Shown here piece by piece: positions 54,001 to 64,000 of a stretch of 64,000 nt of DNA. The DNA is from Saccharina japonica (taxonomy: Eukaryota; Sar; Phaeophyceae; Laminariales; Laminariaceae), in the NCBI GenBank assembly GCA_008828725.1, contig MEHQ01003769.1, positions 1 through 64,000 of the forward strand, written 5' to 3'. Position 1 is the first letter of the stretch; each line of letters opens with the position of its first letter. A program made the position numbers and the translations under genes. The notes under the pieces were generated by a model, which saw nothing but the letters and a program-made list of their open reading frames with translations, searched no databases and had not been told where the DNA came from.

Positions 54001-56371
54001 CTACCTCCGCTACTGTTTGGTTCCTGTCCTGCGTTTTACTGCCCGCAGCCACCGCGTACGGTGCCTCCTCCTCCTCCCCTTCCCCCTCTTCGGCTTCCGG
54101 TCTCTTCCTGTCGCCTCTCGTCCTAACATCCTCTAGCTCGGAGCGAGACTTTCCTTCTCCCTCGTCGGTCTCCCGCGTCTCCTTTTCCCCCTCCACCTCG
54201 TCTGGCTTTGTGCTCTCACCCTTTCCTGTACTATCGCCAAACTCACGGTGTGGTTCTTCCTCCCCTTCTACCCTCTCCTTCTCCTCCGCCATCTTATTGG
54301 CGCCATCCCCCTCACCATCCCCTAACTCGACAAGAGGCTCCACCTTGAGGTCCTTCTGTTTCTTCTCCTTCGCCTCGGCCATGCCCTCCCCCACCGCATC
54401 TTTCAAGCCCGTGACGCTGCTTCTCTGCGCAAGGTCCCCAACCTCGCTATACGGCTCCAATTCCGCCTCCCCCCCGTCTTCCCGGCCCTCGGTTTCCGGT
54501 ATGCCCCTTATACTATTCTCCTCACCAGCCCCCAACTCGCCACGGAGTGCTTCCCCCCCCTCGTCAGCCTCGTGCGGTTGTCCCAACTCCTCCTGCTCCT
54601 CCGATGCCTTGGCACTACCCTTCTCCTCTTCGACCTCCGGGTTCCTGTTCCTTCCCCCCGTCTTTGCGTCCTCTGATATGATGCTCTGGACGGTATCTGT
54701 GCTTCCCCCAAACTCAGTGGACAGCTCTTCTTTGACGTTTCCATCCCGTATTTCTTCTTCCGGTCGCTCCCTGCTGTTCGTCTTCTTCGCGGTATGGCCT
54801 AACTCGACACGCGCCACTTCGCCCCCCTCTTCTGTGTCCTTCTCCTCGTCCTTGCCCTTCGCAACATTATCTCCCTCCTCGCCCTCCTCTTCTACCTCCG
54901 GTTTGATGTCGCTACCATGGCCTGCACTGTCCCCGAAGTCGCTGTACGCCTCATCCTCCTCTTCCTCGTCCTCCTCGCCACCGCCTCGTTTCCCTTGTTC
55001 TGGTGTTTTCGTGTTGGCTATCCCCGCCCCGTCCTCTAACTCGTCGTGCCCCACCCCTCGCCCGTCCTCGTTGACCTCCTGATTGGCATTCTCGTTCTCC
55101 ATGCCATCTGCTTCCTTCTCGACACTGCCCCCCACGTCGGCCTCCAGCTCCTTCGTTTCCTTAGACGCTTCCTGTCCCTCTCCCCCCCCGTCTCCCTGTT
55201 CCCCTTCCACGTTATCTTTATACACCGTCCTCTTGCTGTGGTCGAGGCCTGTACCCTCCCCTAACTTGTCACAGGGTGCTCCTTCCCCCCCCCCCTCGGC
55301 CTCTTGCTTCTTCTCGAACTCCTCCCCCTCTTCGGGTGGCTTGCTGTCACCACGCTGCTCTCCCAGCCCCTCCCTCTCCAGCCCCTCCCTCTCTTCTGAT
55401 GGCTTATCGCTACGTTTTTCCGCACCATCCTCAAAGTCACTACTGCTGTACACCTCCTCGTCCTCCTCCTCGCCACCTCCGTTGCCTTCCTCTTTCGGCG
55501 TATGGCTGCTGCCTTTTTCCGCGTCATTGTTTGCCTCGCCACCAGGTAACCCCTTACTGTCCTCTTCGGTCTCCTGTTTCTCCCCCAACTCGTCGTGTCC
55601 CGATTTGCTGCTGCCTCCCTTCTCTGCGGCGCCCCCAAACTCGCTGTGCGCCTCTTCCTCCTCCTCCTCCTCCCCATCCTTCTCTGCGCGTCCCTTCCCC
55701 CTTCCCTCTTCTTCGCACGTCTTCCCCCCATTGTCTGTCCCAGAATCCCCTACCTCGCCACACGCTCCGACCTCTTCCTCCCGCGCTTCCTGGGTGCCTA
55801 CCTCCCGCTCCTCGTCGGCTGCACTTCCCATCGATTCCTGGCGGTCCTCGTCAGCAAACTCGCTGTACTTGTCGTCGTCGTCATCCTCCTCGTCGTCGTT
55901 GTAGCCAGTCTCCTGCGCTTTCTTCCCCACCACAGGCACGCCTTCCCGTGAAAACCCATCGGTTCCATGTTGTCGAACCGATGCAGACACGCCTTTCGAT
56001 GCAAACCCGTCGGCGTCATCTTCTCGAGCCGTTGCAGACACGTCTCCTGCCGCAGACACGCCGCCTTCCGGCGTGGCACCATCGCCGGTTTCATGTTGCC
56101 GAACCTTCACAATAACGCCTCCTGGCGCTTCGTCGCCGATGCTCCGGGGTGATGGAACGGCTTGAGCCGCGGCGTCGCCCCCACGAGGGTCGGCGTCTTG
56201 GGGGCTTAGTGATGTGGGAGGGTCGCAGGGCTTGTCATCCTTGGCTGTGACCTGATACAAGAGACACGTAGTACCCCAACACGCGACACAATTCGGCAAT
56301 TCATTAGCTGCGGTAGATATCAAGTGGTTTATCGTGGAAGGGTCGCAGGCCTCATTATCCTTCGCTGTGAC
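49976..56371 (-). CDS. Very acidic tandem-repeat protein, 5' end not found
   Basis: One huge exon (56371 or 56251 down to 51797) and a last exon (51022-49976) join in phase 0 across a 774-bp GT-AG intron, giving at least 1833 aa. The first exon starts with a short Cys-containing segment (VTAKD.K.CDP) and three repeats of about 19 aa (VRQH.TDGF...GV). Then come about 36 degenerate repeats of about 39 aa with the pattern YSEFGD.AEKGSSK.PEEEG. Glu, Asp, Gly and Lys dominate, so it should be intrinsically disordered and strongly negative. The last exon has 14 repeats of about 18 aa, AP.VAAETPQG.PS.D. No catalytic domain, membrane segment or signal peptide is visible. The true start must lie in an upstream exon or be hidden. 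I recognise no family; calcium or cation binding or a scaffold role would be a guess. Confidence 0.72.
51023..51796. other. Intron of the acidic repeat gene
   Basis: GTAAGG donor and CTAG acceptor on the minus strand. No repeat family was recognised inside. Confidence 0.6.
51797..56251 (-). CDS. Acidic repeat protein, giant exon (1485 codons, or 1525 from 56371)
   Basis: Open without interruption. It ends AGCGGCGAG before GTAAGG. Two in-phase acceptors are possible: TTGTATCAG at 56252 and TTATTCAG at 56372. The opposite strand shows long Ser/Pro/Leu-rich frames that are shadows of the GAG/GAA codons. Confidence 0.75.
56252..56371 (-). repeat. In-frame 120-bp duplication at the exon border
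   Basis: The acceptor plus first codons (CAG-GTCACAGC.AAGGAT.A, then TGCGACCCT) occur twice, 120 bp apart. Both copies keep the reading phase, so either acceptor gives the same downstream protein. Confidence 0.7.
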
Positions 56372-56557
56372 CTGAATAAGAGACAGAGGAGGCGTACTGC
56401 GGTAGGGGTACGTACGAGCACGCTACCTTCATGATGCTCCTCACTTGAAGGGCTCGATACCTCAGCCGCAAACCGCATTCGAGAAAAAATTGTAAGCTAA
56501 GCCCGACACACGACCCCATGGCCTATTTATACGTACGATACGAATAGTACTGTACGG
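56372..56557. other. Upstream of the acidic repeat gene, MITE remnant
   Basis: GCACGCTACCTTCATGATGC and CTCCTCACTTGAAGGGCTCG resemble the GTGCTACGATAG-type MITEs. No 5' exon was identified. Confidence 0.4.
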
Positions 56558-56830
56558 TACGTAAGGGCCTCGCCACGGTAGTAGCAGTCTGGGGTTGGGA
56601 CCATCCGCGTCCTGGTATGGTCTGTACACAAGTACTTCTTGGCCAGGTTTGAACACGGGGTACGGTTTCAGTTTTCTGTTATTTTCGGCTTGTTTGTCTG
56701 CCCGCTCGGTTAAGTTTCGGCGTGCGAGTTCAAAAGCCAGTTTGCAAATTGTCCCGCGTGTTTTGTGCGAATTCTTCGGTGTTTGCTGTTCTTTACGGAT
56801 CATGCGCACATCACACATAATGGCTGTGCT
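56558..56830 (-). mobile_element. LTR-retrotransposon fossil, Ty3/gypsy-like integrase C-terminal fragment
   Basis: The frame ends in a segment typical of the integrase C-terminal region of Ty3/gypsy elements: FELARRNLTERADKQAENNR, then PVFKPGQEVLVYRPY and LPWRGPYV. Only this small part is present. No LTRs or other domains were recognised nearby. It is a broken, old fragment, with no host function implied. Confidence 0.7.
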
Positions 56831-58140
56831 TGTTACGACGTAGCGGATATTGATCGTGATGTATCCGATGTGTGGAAGGCCATTCGTACGCTTGCCATCA
56901 GCGCGTTTGGCAATACGCCATCCTACACCGCACAACACGAGAGGTTACACCAATGGTGTTGCCTCCTTCCCTCTCTCCCTCCGTCCCCCACTCGCTCCGG
57001 CGTATGCGTTCCATGTCGGGGTCGCATCATATCCAAGTATGTTTTCCATCGTGCCTCTCCGTATTTATGTGATGTTTGTGTGCCTATGGGCCTCGACAAC
57101 AAGACTTCGCTCGCACGCACTTGAACGCTACGTCTGCACCAACACCTGCCGCCCAATATTCAACTCCCCGCACCCTTACGTCTTATCTACGAGCACATTT
57201 TTCACGACCCTCACCTCCTCTGCTTTGTCTTCCGCCTCCCCCCCCTTCTCCCGCTGGACCTCTCCTCTCACCCCTAGAGCCCCAGATCGACCCTTTCGTA
57301 AGCGTGACCTAGCATCAATTGCGCTCCGGTGGCGGAACCTCCTCCCCGCCCCCGGGGCCTTCGCGGGAGATGGGGTCCCTCGTTCTCCTGCGGAGGAGGT
57401 TGCCCTGCGCCCGCCCGGCTTTCGGCTACTCCCGTTCCTACTTGTGCTGTCGGCGGTGCGGCGTGCTCGGCGCGAGCTGTCAGCGGCGGCCCCGCTGCGG
57501 GAGGCGCTCAGGAAAGGTTGGGGTATCCTAGCGCATCCGGCCTCGAGCGCTTGCCCCCTTGTTTGCTCGACCTGATGAGAGAGAGAGAAGGAGGGGGTGG
57601 AGGTTGAGGGGGGGGGGCACGGGAGCAGGGAGGGAGGGAGGACGGGAGGAAGGTAAGGGGGGAGAGGGTGGTAGGGGTGAGGGGTGCGTATTGTGACCGA
57701 ACCGTTCTGAGCGCCTGAAATTCTCGAGCACTTGCCCCCCTGGTTTGATCGACCTTGCGCGAGAGGGGGTATAGGGGTGTGGCCTGCGTGGCACGGCCAT
57801 CGATAAAAGCCGAACGCCGCGAGTAATGACCTTCGCTCGCGAGTACGAGTAATGTCCCTCGATAGGGTTCACGCAAGCGCCGCGTCACCTGCTTCCGAAG
57901 GTGCATCACGCCGTGGCGGCTGAACGCTTCCGGGGTGGCAGGCCGCTTCTCGCATCGAACCTGTCGTGGTGGGGAAAAGTTTATTTTAGGAGGGGGGGGG
58001 GGTTGCGTGTGGTAGAGCAAGGAAATGATCACACGTTGTAAATAGGCGAGAAAAAGAATCGCGCTCATTTGTAGTCGTATCGTGCTCAGACTCATGCCGC
58101 GAAAGGAGTTGCGCTGTTATTGGTGGGAAAAAAAGTGATT
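56831..58140. other. Intergenic with a CpG-rich patch at 57300-57580
   Basis: The patch is markedly GC-rich against its surroundings and holds open frames on both strands, but I recognise none. It could be a promoter island or an exon. Gly/Pro-coding GGGAGG/CCTCCC runs follow at 57590-57680. Confidence 0.4.
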
Positions 58141-59461
58141 GGTTGAGCTCCTCAAGTGAGAAACAGCCTCAGAAGGTGTATGCCTTATTGGGGAGTTCTT
58201 CGGTTTAGAAGCCCAAGCAATCAAAAATATTAGGTATTCGCCTTAGAAGGCAAAAATGTGCTACCCCTATTGCAGAACGCGTCTATATCAATAAATCGCT
58301 TTCGTTACAGACCTAGGCCATGGAATTGATCAGCCATCGGTTTAAGCGTAAAAGTTGCCGTAAAGCCAGGTTCTGAGTGGGGTATAGAGCCCCTATACCA
58401 TATTCAAGTGAATAGTCTCAGAAGGTGCACCCCTACCGTAGCCCTTGCTGTTTCTTCATAGTCCAGCAGGGGGGTTTCCATGTGCATACACGCTGATGTA
58501 AACATCATCATCCAGTGACTGCTCTGAGAATACCGTACGTAGCACTCTCCTGCGCCTTCTCCGATCATTTAAAATAGGGATCAGGTATTGGATTAGACTA
58601 GGCCTCTCCTCTTCTCTGGCTTTGAGGCGGTAAGAAAAAAGGCACAATGATCGGGGGGGTTGCAAATTGATACGGCTGTTTACACGGCCGCCGAAAATAT
58701 GGCGCATGCCTTATTTTTAAGCTGAGGGAAGACGGTGAGATATTCGCCTCCGACCCGCCCGACCAAACATCTCCCGGCCATGTTTTGTTTTGCGTTTTTC
58801 GGTTATGCTGTGCCTTCCCCCAACGCACACATACATAAGACAGACGCCCGCTACGGTAGTGGGTGCACGTGAAAAAAATATGAGACTTAGACCTTGAAGA
58901 CTTCTAGTTATCACCCAAACCCTGGCGTTAACAAACAAAAAGCGCACACTTAACCCGATTATCAACCCCATGGTTAGGTCTGTCGCGGAAACTATTTGTG
59001 AAAAAAGTAACGATAAGGCATGCCTTATCGCCTCAGAAGGCGTGTGCCTTATTTAGATAATTCGTCAGTTGATAAGCCCGACCCGTCAGAAATGTTAAGC
59101 ATTGCCTCAGAAGGATAAAAAAAAATGCCTCAGAAGGCGTATGCCTTATTGGGGAGTTCCTTATAGTTGAGAAGCCCCTTCAGTCACAAAATATTAGTAT
59201 TTGCCTCAGAAGGCAGACAAAAGTGCTCGTATCCCCATTGAAGAACGCGTCCATATCTATAAAAACCAAACGATAAGGCATGCCTTATTGGGTAATAAGG
59301 CATGCCTTGTTGGGGAGTTCCTCAGTGGAGAAGCCCCATCAGCCACAACAAAATAGCTATTTGCCGTAGAAGGCAAAAACAAATTGCTACCCCTGTTGTA
59401 GAACGCCTCGACGGTGCTGTCGCTGTTGTTGCTGCTGCTCGTCGGGGCTTTGAATATTGTT
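58141..59461. repeat. Repeats with ATAAGGCATGCCTTAT palindromes
   Basis: CCTCAGAAGGCGTATGCCTT, GGGGAGTTCCTCAGT.GA.AAGCCC and AACGATAAGGCATGCC recur at about 58180, 59000, 59125 and 59270. They look like nested copies of one MITE family, distantly related to the GTGCTACGATAG elements. The right-hand copies run up to the last CFAP97 exon. Confidence 0.6.
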
Positions 59462-59638
59462 TTAGGTCACAGCAGTATGGGCTTTTGCGTGTGATGGCGC
59501 AGGAAATGGTCGCGCAACGTCTCCCTTCTTCGTCGGAGAGCCGCCTGCCGTTTTACCAACCACAGATTCCTCCTTGGGTTTCCAAGTTGAGCCACGAGGA
59601 AACTTGCCAATTTTGTTCCTTTTGACTCTAAAAGACAG
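59462..59638 (-). CDS. CFAP97-type gene, last exon (58 aa and TAA)
   Basis: Follows GGATACTTGCAG in phase 0. The sequence is Lys/Arg/Thr/Pro-rich, as in the tails of the family. Confidence 0.65.
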   Translation of the reverse strand: MSFRVKRNKIGKFPRGSTWKPKEESVVGKTAGGSPTKKGDVARPFPAPSHAKAHTAVT

Positions 59639-62600
59639 CTGCAAGTATCCAACCAAACTCTCGAGCTTGCTGGCGAGAGCTGCGAGCAGCCTGTATTTTG
59701 TAGGATAGGTAGGTGTGTTCAGATAAAGCAACAGAGCGGAGGTGTGCTTGCGGTAGGGGCTGGTTGCCCTTTAAAGGCGTTAACATGTCTCAATGACAGT
59801 GCGGGGGTCCTCTAGTCGGCAGCTCCGTACGCAATACATTAGGACTCGGTGTGTTCTCTACAAAACAAATACCTTGGTATGCGATTATTTCGCTCACCTA
59901 CAACAACTAAATGCTGAACACCCCTCGGCAGTAATGTCGGGGGTTTTTTCAACCTCGGCTTGTTCTACCTTACACCTACATCAGTCGCCCATTGCGGGCA
60001 TACGTGGAGCAGCGGCGAGTATCAGCCCGCCACGGCGTAGGCAACCATGTACAATGTACACCAATATTTGAAAAGACACCTAGTAATAGCCCAAATGGCA
60101 CTACTGTGCATCGGCCTTAGCCTCCCAGTTTTCTCAAAAGTCGTTTTTTGGGGGTGAGGTTTCGAGCTCCTATTCAAAACTCAAGTGGCCGCCCTCAGAC
60201 GTACCCCGCCGTAAAGTAGTCCGCGTCAGCAGAAGCAGCAGCAGCAGCAGAAGCAGCAGTGCGATTGGCAAGTGCCCTGCTCTCGTAGAAGGGAGGGAGG
60301 GGGTGTCTTACCGTTCTCAGGCGTTGCATAAGTTTCTTGTTCGCTGCCCGGTCCCTCTCCCAGGCGGCGACGTCGTATATCGAGGACACCGCTCCTAGGT
60401 GCTTCACCTGCGCAACGTAATACATCCCCAGGCAGCTATTAATATCAGTTTCGTGCATCGGAAAAATGAGGAATTGTTTGTGAGGGAGCAATGCCACCTT
60501 GCAGGGGTGGTGGCTTATATTGTGAAGTCCCCGCCTGAGGAACTGCTGTAAATATATCACCCGAAGCATGACTTCGAAGATTTGTTTTCGCTCAGCCCCC
60601 GACCAACGTTTCAATCTTATGTAAAGCAAATACACTTGTGAAGTTACCATTTCTAGGGTCTCTATACCCGTTCAGAACGGTTTTGCCCAAGAAGAGAAAA
60701 ACTCCTACGCGTACCGTGGGATGAGTCAATGGGGCGAATATAGGTGGGTGAAAATGAAGGTAATAATGCCCTGGGTTATTCATATGATTGTATATTACAT
60801 ATCATGCTAATCATCACTTAAGGGCAGTAATTAATTAATTCGTTTCGTAAGGCCGCGTTGTGCTATTTCAAGACTTTAATTTCTTGACGACATACCTGCT
60901 TTGATTTTGTGTGGATTATGTAAAAAACTGTTCTTCCCCTTTTGCAAGCTTAATAAATTACTTAATTCGTGTCCCTCATAGATACACAAAAACTAGTGAA
61001 CAAGATGTACTTAAATAACTCAACTACGTGATGTATTTACATTTTTATTGGGCGTCCCTTTTTACTTTCCTGCTCATTTCGTACAATAGAGATGGTTTTT
61101 TATTTTTGCAAAAGAGGCACCTATCTATATTTCAATATTAAAATAATACGAAGTAGTAATATAAATATAGCTGATAGTAATAAATATCCATATATATATA
61201 GTGCCAACAGTGCAGTTTCTCGCATACTGTTAGTAGCCGCACAATCAAACTTTTCTTGAAAACCAGATCGAGCGGTGGTGAGGGGTAGGCAGGCGTAAAA
61301 CAAAATGGCACCAGGGTCCATCGACATCCAAGAAGAGAGCATTATACATCGTCTCCCTGTTCTGTGAAAATGAATAAGTCGACACTAGCTCATGCCATCA
61401 AATTGTTGAGTCCATCCATCCCTACCCCTATTATTATTACTACACGTATATTACTACACGTACGCCAAGATGGCGGTCAATACAACCTCTGCTTCACCTA
61501 AGGCGTAGGGGTGGATAGAAATATTAAAATCCTGACTTGGGCCTTGTAGCGTCGATGAAAAACAAATCACCAACAGAGGGAAACGATATGCTGTAAGCTG
61601 AGGCCGGTACACAATCTCGCACGCTCGTACACATCGGCAAAACAACGAAAGCTTTCGCGGGATACACATCGGGCCTGCAGATGTTCCCTAGCTCTTCCCT
61701 TGACGAGCCCGACCCGTCAGCCGGAAAAGGAAAAGGCCTCCTATCAAGTGCAACGCCCTACCACCCCGTACCACAGCTCTTAAGGACTCATGTAAATATC
61801 ATTAAAAAAAACGGGGATGCGATAGGAGGTGTTTTGTTTTCAGTTGCTCAGGGCCACACTCGGCCGAGCGACTTACCTTATTTATTTGCAGTTTTTTTTG
61901 TATATATGTAAGCTTTTTTTGGTTCGCGATTTGTACCGTGATGGGGATTGTTTCGGTATTATTCGCTTCGCCGTCGTATTAATGCCGTATGCGTGATTTT
62001 ATGAGATGTACAGAGCCACTCGCCCGTGTGGCATAACCTTGGCGGTAAAAAATGGGGGGCATATAGGGGTATACAGTATATACCCCCGGTGGGTGGGTGT
62101 AGTATATACCCCCCTACCGCAGCAACAGTCGGAAATGAAAACACACGAGAAGGACGAGTTTTATCACTCACACGGGGAAGAGCGGCTGGTGGAATGGGCA
62201 TCACCATGCCTCACGCTTGTCGTCCAAACCCCTCAGGTTGCGCTAAATAAGCCGCGTTTTTTTTTCCCCGTCCCATTTGTTATATTCGCCCTTCTATTAT
62301 ATCTCCCTCTTTAGTCGTAACTCAGATCCGGGGTCACTAAGTAGGCTCTTCTCCCCCCTCCCCACTACGGTACGTGCCTTGTATTTCTTGTCGCGAGAAA
62401 ATTTTAGCATCGTCAACTCTCGTCGAATTGTGCTTACCCACGCTATAATATGCGCTCTTGACAAGTTGGTGTCATTTTGAGAATAAAAATCTCCATGCGG
62501 AGACTCGAGCCCTCGACTTCCAACTCAACAGGCTCCGTGGTTACCTGCTGAACCACCGGGGCGACCGGCTAACACAATAGAATGGGCTTGCGAATAGTAG

Positions 62601-63024
62601 CATGCAACACACATCGTCAGTGAGAAAATTCTGGGCTTAACATGGCAAACCCTAAAAAAAACACAACCGGCCAGCCACTCTGACTATTTACACTACTGTG
62701 ATTATCCTACTTCCGGGTTGACAACGTATATTATGCTGTGATTATCCTACTTCCGGGTTGACAACGTAACTAATGCTCTGATTCTTCTACTTCCGGGTTG
62801 ACATCGTAGATGATGATTTATACTATTATCCTACTTCCGGGTTGGCAACGTTATATCTCACCAAATGCTTGTTTTCCATGGCGATTCGCTGCAGCTCCCT
62901 CTTCCGGCACAGCACGTTGATGCTCGCGCACGCCACGCCTCCCTCCCCGCCGTCCGGCGGGTCGCAATTGAGAAGCAAGGACGATGGGGCCGTGAATATT
63001 CGTGTCATCTGCCTCAAGAGCTCT
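59462..63024 (-). CDS. CFAP97/Hemingway-type ciliary protein, three 3' exons
   Basis: Exons 63008 (or 63024)-62862, 60407-60312 and 59638-59462 join in phase 0. They encode a CFAP97-like module: RKRELQRIAMENKHL continues as VKHLGAVSSIYDVAAWERDR, then AANKKLMQRLRT. This gives the family pattern R.E..RI..EN..L.K.L....S.Y....WE.D...N....RL. A basic tail of 58 aa follows (LSFRVKRNKIGKFPRGSTWK ... HAKAHTAVT). Proteins of this family act in cilia/flagella and are tied to axoneme assembly. An ATG at 63008 directly follows an AG and could be a start, but the family usually has another helix before it. Upstream exons beyond 63024, perhaps outside the window, are therefore likely. Introns are 2454 and 673 bp. 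Confidence 0.72.
59639..60311. other. Intron between CFAP97-type exons
   Basis: GTAAGA donor and TTGCAG acceptor (minus). It includes a GGGCATACGTGGAGCAGCGG segment related to 46340-46385 and a CAGCAG-rich stretch at 60230-60265. No other gene is seen. Confidence 0.5.
60312..60407 (-). CDS. CFAP97-type gene, middle exon (32 aa)
   Basis: Follows TTACGTTGCGCAG and ends CTGAGAACG before GTAAGA. It holds the Tyr and Trp-Glu-Arg-Asp positions typical of the module. Confidence 0.75.
60408..62256. other. Intron between CFAP97-type exons, left part
   Basis: A/T-rich at 60780-61200. A GGGTATATAC/GTATATACCCCC repeat lies near 62065-62115. No gene is seen. Confidence 0.4.
62257..62568 (-). mobile_element. 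tRNA-derived SINE, type A, copy 3
   Basis: In reverse: head GGTCGCCCCGGTGGTTCAGC with box B GGCTCGAGTCTCC, then the type A body and an A-rich tail (a T-run at 62258-62266). It lies in the intron, antisense to the plus strand and in the same sense as the gene. Confidence 0.75.
62697..62851. repeat. Four-unit minisatellite beside a splice donor
   Basis: Units of about 40 bp carry ATTATCCTACTTCCGGGTTG followed by ACAACGTA. The last unit ends 11 bases from the GTGAGA donor at 62861 of the CFAP97-type gene. Confidence 0.85.
62862..63024 (-). CDS. CFAP97-type gene, first recognised exon
   Basis: Ends AACAAGCATTTG before GTGAGA. It encodes ASINVLCRKRELQRIAMEN at its end. Two acceptors are possible: GGGGCAG (exon from 63024) and TTGAGGCAG (from 63008). 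Confidence 0.65.
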
Positions 63025-63621
63025 CTGCCCCGCGTCGATCAGATTGAACCGGGGAGGAGGCATGAGAGAGGTACGGGGGGGGGGGGGTCGTGAGGGGAAC
63101 GGTGGGGGGGGCGAGGGGGAAGACGGAGGGGCAAGGGGGAAGGGGGATAACTCGAGAGCACCAAAGGAGAAGGACTAGTCGATCGCGATGATAGTCGATT
63201 GTTACAATAGCCCTTGGTGATGATTCGTGCACGGAGAGCATATCTGTCTGGCATATAGGTAAGTTCGTGGCCATCTTCCAGGAGACCTGTTCCGCGTTGA
63301 CTCGATTTAGAGGGGACGCGGGGGGGGGGGGTTATCCTAGAGATCGGGAAGGGGGCACTATAGCAGTTCATCTTGACAACAATCCACTCCTAGGACAAAG
63401 ACTCTATGCTCGCTGCATGATCTAGGTATGTCAAGGTAAATCTAGTCCCGAGCTTGTATTATCTAGCCCACGTTTCCGGGGGGGGGGGGGGTTAACGGCA
63501 GTCTGCATGACCTACTGGCACATGCTTCCAGGGTTGGATCTGCACAACCTCTCACGACGGCAGGCGAGGAACTAGATCATCCACAGCAGGTCATGATCTA
63601 TCTTGATCTATCTTGAGATGA
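63025..63621. repeat. G-rich and GATC-type repeat region
   Basis: G-rich runs at 63075-63145 and 63320-63331 and a G12-13 run at 63478. They are followed by the AGATCATCCACAGCAGGTCA and CATGATCTATCTTGATC motifs shared with 28655-28895. An upstream CFAP97-type exon was sought here but not found. Confidence 0.5.
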
Positions 63622-63898
63622 GACGCGTGCTACGATAGAGGTGCGCCATGTTTTTTCTCAGAGGGTGGTCACTTGAGGAGCTCTATACTAATAGTAAGTC
63701 AATAGTAAGCCACCTGCCTTTGGAGGAAAATTAAAGTGTTATATACCCGATGAACAATCCCATGGTCTCAAGTATAACATGATTTTTCGGCAACACAAGA
63801 ATGGTAGCATTCCGACGATTTTTGGGTCAAGGAGCCCCGTCGTTTAGAAAACGTTTCCGCCAAAAAAAGGTATACCTACCTCTATCGTAGCACGCGTC
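63622..63898. mobile_element. GTGCTACGATAG-TIR MITE, best-preserved copy
   Basis: GACGCGTGCTACGATAGAGG and CCTCTATCGTAGCACGCGTC are exact reverse complements. The 277-bp interior matches 37674-37936 over most of its length and has no coding frame. Another copy seems to start at 63975. Confidence 0.85.
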
Positions 63899-64000
63899 AT
63901 GATCTGCCCCGAGATGTGCGGTAGTGTTTCTTCGCGGCAGAACCCGGGCTGCGCTAAGGTAGATATGTGCGCTCGACTGGTGCTACGATAGGGGGGGGGT

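Noticed and set aside
51608-55951. Many long Ser/Pro/Leu-rich plus-strand frames
   Set aside because: They are the complement of the GAG/GAA-rich minus-strand repeat exon, which is longer, uninterrupted and bounded by matching splice sites.
56850-57575. 241-codon plus-strand frame
   Set aside because: It spans an LTR-element fragment flank and a GC-rich island with no consistent protein character.
62697-62851. Regularly spaced repeats resembling a CRISPR array
   Set aside because: Only four units, repeated part about as long as the unit, no unique spacers, and a eukaryotic setting with introns.

Overview
This is a repeat-rich nuclear window from a photosynthetic, flagellate eukaryote. A brown alga or another stramenopile is the best fit, but that is inference: it rests on a brown-alga-like exostosin (GT47) gene, a plastid-type DUF2358 gene, a ciliary CFAP97-type gene, long spliceosomal introns and a Pol III tRNA gene. 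Four protein-coding genes and one tRNA gene can be supported. I assembled each gene by hand from exons whose splice sites and reading phases agree. Most other sequence is transposon-derived.

Layout. Positions 1-2117 hold tandem duplications and dispersed repeats. Positions 2118-7648 form a nest of DNA transposons inside an outer pair of 17-bp inverted repeats. A truncated hAT element with a transposase C-terminal remnant sits inside it. The exostosin-type glycosyltransferase gene (+ strand, five exons, 494 aa) runs from 7819 to 30513. Its first intron is 17.6 kb and holds a decayed LINE, tRNA-derived SINEs, hairpin MITEs with TTAA flanks, and a 1.28-kb duplication that ends at a single N. Its third intron uses a GC donor.

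Positions 30514-37305 are repeats around a 429-bp assembly gap. A DUF2358 gene (- strand, four exons, 307 aa) occupies 37306-42418. MITEs lie in its introns and next to its stop codon. A tRNA-Leu(CAG) gene lies at 43217-43298 (-), followed by a 1.43-kb element with about 460-bp inverted arms (44265-45695).

A very acidic repeat protein (- strand, at least 1833 aa) lies at 49976-56371. One exon carries about 36 degenerate repeats of roughly 39 aa. The last exon carries 14 repeats of about 18 aa. Its 5' exon was not found. A fragment of a Ty3/gypsy integrase lies upstream. At 59462-63024 (-) are the last three exons of a CFAP97/Hemingway-type ciliary gene whose 5' end lies further right.

The genes do not form an operon or an evident pathway. 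The exostosin should act in the Golgi on polysaccharides, DUF2358 probably in the plastid, CFAP97 in the flagellum, and the acidic protein is of unknown function. All function calls are by family resemblance read by eye. No search was run.
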